Below, one piece after another: positions 62,854 to 64,000 of a DNA stretch of 64,000 nt (position 1 is the stretch's first letter; every line of letters starts with the position of its first letter). The notes beneath the pieces were generated by a model. The model was given only the letters and a program-made list of their open reading frames with translations, had not been told where the DNA came from and made no database searches. Origin of the DNA: Dromaius novaehollandiae (Eukaryota; Chordata; Aves; Casuariiformes; Dromaiidae); contig NC_088098.1 of NCBI RefSeq assembly GCF_036370855.1, forward strand, positions 33,111,981 to 33,175,980, in the 5' to 3' direction. The translations under genes and the position numbers were made by a program.

Positions 62854-64000
62854 GTGAGGGAGGGGTCGGGGGGCCCGGACCGATGGACGCGGGCGGCTCC
62901 CTCCGCCCCCGGTGCCGCCGGGCCGGCGGAGGCACCGACCTCGTTCCCTCAGCCGTCCCCGCGGCCGCCGACGGGCGGCCCGGCGCCCTGCGCGCTCCGA
63001 GGGAGCGGGGAGGAGGCAGATGACAGGGCGGGGGCAGGGGGCACCCCCGCGCGGCCCGGTGAGGCGGGAGCGGCGGGCCGCGGGATGGGGGCGGCCGTGG
63101 GGCCGCGCCGGGGGGGGGCAGGCACCGAGGTCAGCTCCATGGCGGCGCCGAGCGGTGGGGGAGGGGACGGGGGGGGCAGGGAGTGGCGGCGGCGCCGGAT
63201 GGCGGCCGCGGACAATGAGGGGCCCGGGGGCGGCGGGGCGCCTCTCGGCCCCGCGGGGAGAAGGGCTGCGGGAGGCGCTGGGGCGGCGGGAGGCGCGGCT
63301 CCGGCGTCACCTTCAAGTTATCGGGAATTATATCTGTAGCGTAGGTATGTCGCTGTGAAGCCCGTCCTCGGCTGCGACAGGCCTCGCGTTGAAACTTCGT
63401 TTTCACCGTGGCCGCGTTAATTGCATAAAAGGAAGACCCCGAAGGTGCCAGCAGGCCCCTAGGAAGGTCTGATCCACAACAAACGCCTTAAAACGTGTTT
63501 TTTCTGGTCAATGACAGAATATTTCTTAATATGCCGCACAGATTGCCAACAGAATAATCCATGGTTGAAAAGAATTAGGCAGGTTAAAGGAGCATCTCTT
63601 TCTAGAAGTGTTTAGTTAATTGAGCTTCAGTAATTGAGTTCTTTGAGACTAGGAAGCAAGATTTTTTTCTTTCTTTTTTTTAAAAAAGAAAACAGAAAAA
63701 GGAACTGGCACTTTTTCCATCATTCAGCCTCTTCATCTTTTCCCTTGCGAAATCATCACCCAAAGACAAAGGCTAAAACACAAACTTACTGAAAATTACA
63801 AATATGCAAAAGTATAACTTGCCCACCTCATTTCAACTGTCATCACTCACTGTTCCAGTTCTATAAAAGACTATATTTAACAGTGTTGATACTGCAGCAT
63901 GTGTCAGAGCCATACATATATTCTGATGCATTATTCAAATACTGCTGAGTATATGTTCACTTTTTGGCATAAGAACAGCCTGCTCTTAAACTGAGAAATA
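62854..64000 (+). other. USP15: Start of USP15 intron 1
   Basis: The intron opens with GTGAGG and stays GC-rich to about 63400. After that the sequence is ordinary AT-rich intron. No further exon, repeat or RNA gene is recognised before the window ends. Confidence 0.8.

Larger units (their letters stand above)
62160..63400. promoter_or_regulatory. CpG island over USP15 promoter, exon 1 and start of intron 1
   Basis: The base composition changes abruptly from AT-rich to very GC- and CpG-rich near 62160 and returns to AT-rich by about 63400. CGG/GCC strings, G runs and many CpG dinucleotides fill the interval. The USP15 start codon lies near its centre. The several hundred-residue ORFs on both strands here follow from the lack of TAA, TAG and TGA in GC-rich DNA and are not called as genes. 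Confidence 0.9.

Noticed and set aside
62401..63358. Several 100-214 codon ORFs on both strands around USP15 exon 1
   Set aside because: They are composition artefacts of the CpG island; only the USP15 frame matches a known protein.
1..64000. CRISPR arrays, bacterial operons, tRNA/rRNA genes, miRNA hairpins of known families
   Set aside because: None seen. The repeat types, splice signals and CpG islands are those of a vertebrate nuclear genome, and no tRNA A/B boxes or known snRNA sequences were recognised.

Overview
The window looks like nuclear DNA of a bird. It is AT-rich and mostly non-coding, with a low load of interspersed repeats. The clearest repeats are CR1 LINEs, and one on the + strand ends in the typical avian CR1 tail (a TTCTATGAT-type 3' end near 8065-8080). 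MIR-like and very old CR1/L3-like fossils are also present. No order or species can be named from this sequence.

Only one protein-coding exon is identified with real confidence: exon 1 of USP15 (+ strand, start codon at 62765, splice donor at 62854), inside a CpG island at about 62160-63400. A second CpG island at about 39110-40960 carries a minus-strand CCAAT box and a strong minus-strand splice donor at 39599. From conserved vertebrate gene order, where TAFA2 (FAM19A2) lies next to USP15 and is transcribed away from it, this is probably the TAFA2 promoter and non-coding first exon. No TAFA2 coding exon is in the window. The two genes would be head to head, about 22-23 kb apart. Positions 1-39599 would then be TAFA2 intron 1, 40-62.6 kb the intergenic region, and 62854-64000 the start of USP15 intron 1.

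The left 39 kb holds: a candidate terminal exon with acceptor, stop codon and poly(A) site on the minus strand (2217-2635); a 2.4-kb decayed CR1 (+, 5690-8082); a fossil BED-finger/hAT-like pseudogene (-, 8250-8872); an ancient CR1 reverse-transcriptase fossil (+, 13470-13985); two CR1/L3-type 3'-end fossils (-, 16431-16910 and 34801-34900); a 20-bp tandem duplication; and a possible poly(A)-tailed retro-insert ending at 34693. The intergenic region holds a CR1 truncated at both ends (-, 43790-45100), a 34-nt T run, a long-armed hairpin and a MIR-like fragment.

No operon, CRISPR array, defence locus or other undescribed system is visible. Points worth a second look are the candidate terminal exon near 2.4 kb, the hAT-like fossil, the in-frame open frame upstream of the USP15 start, and the possible retro-insert.
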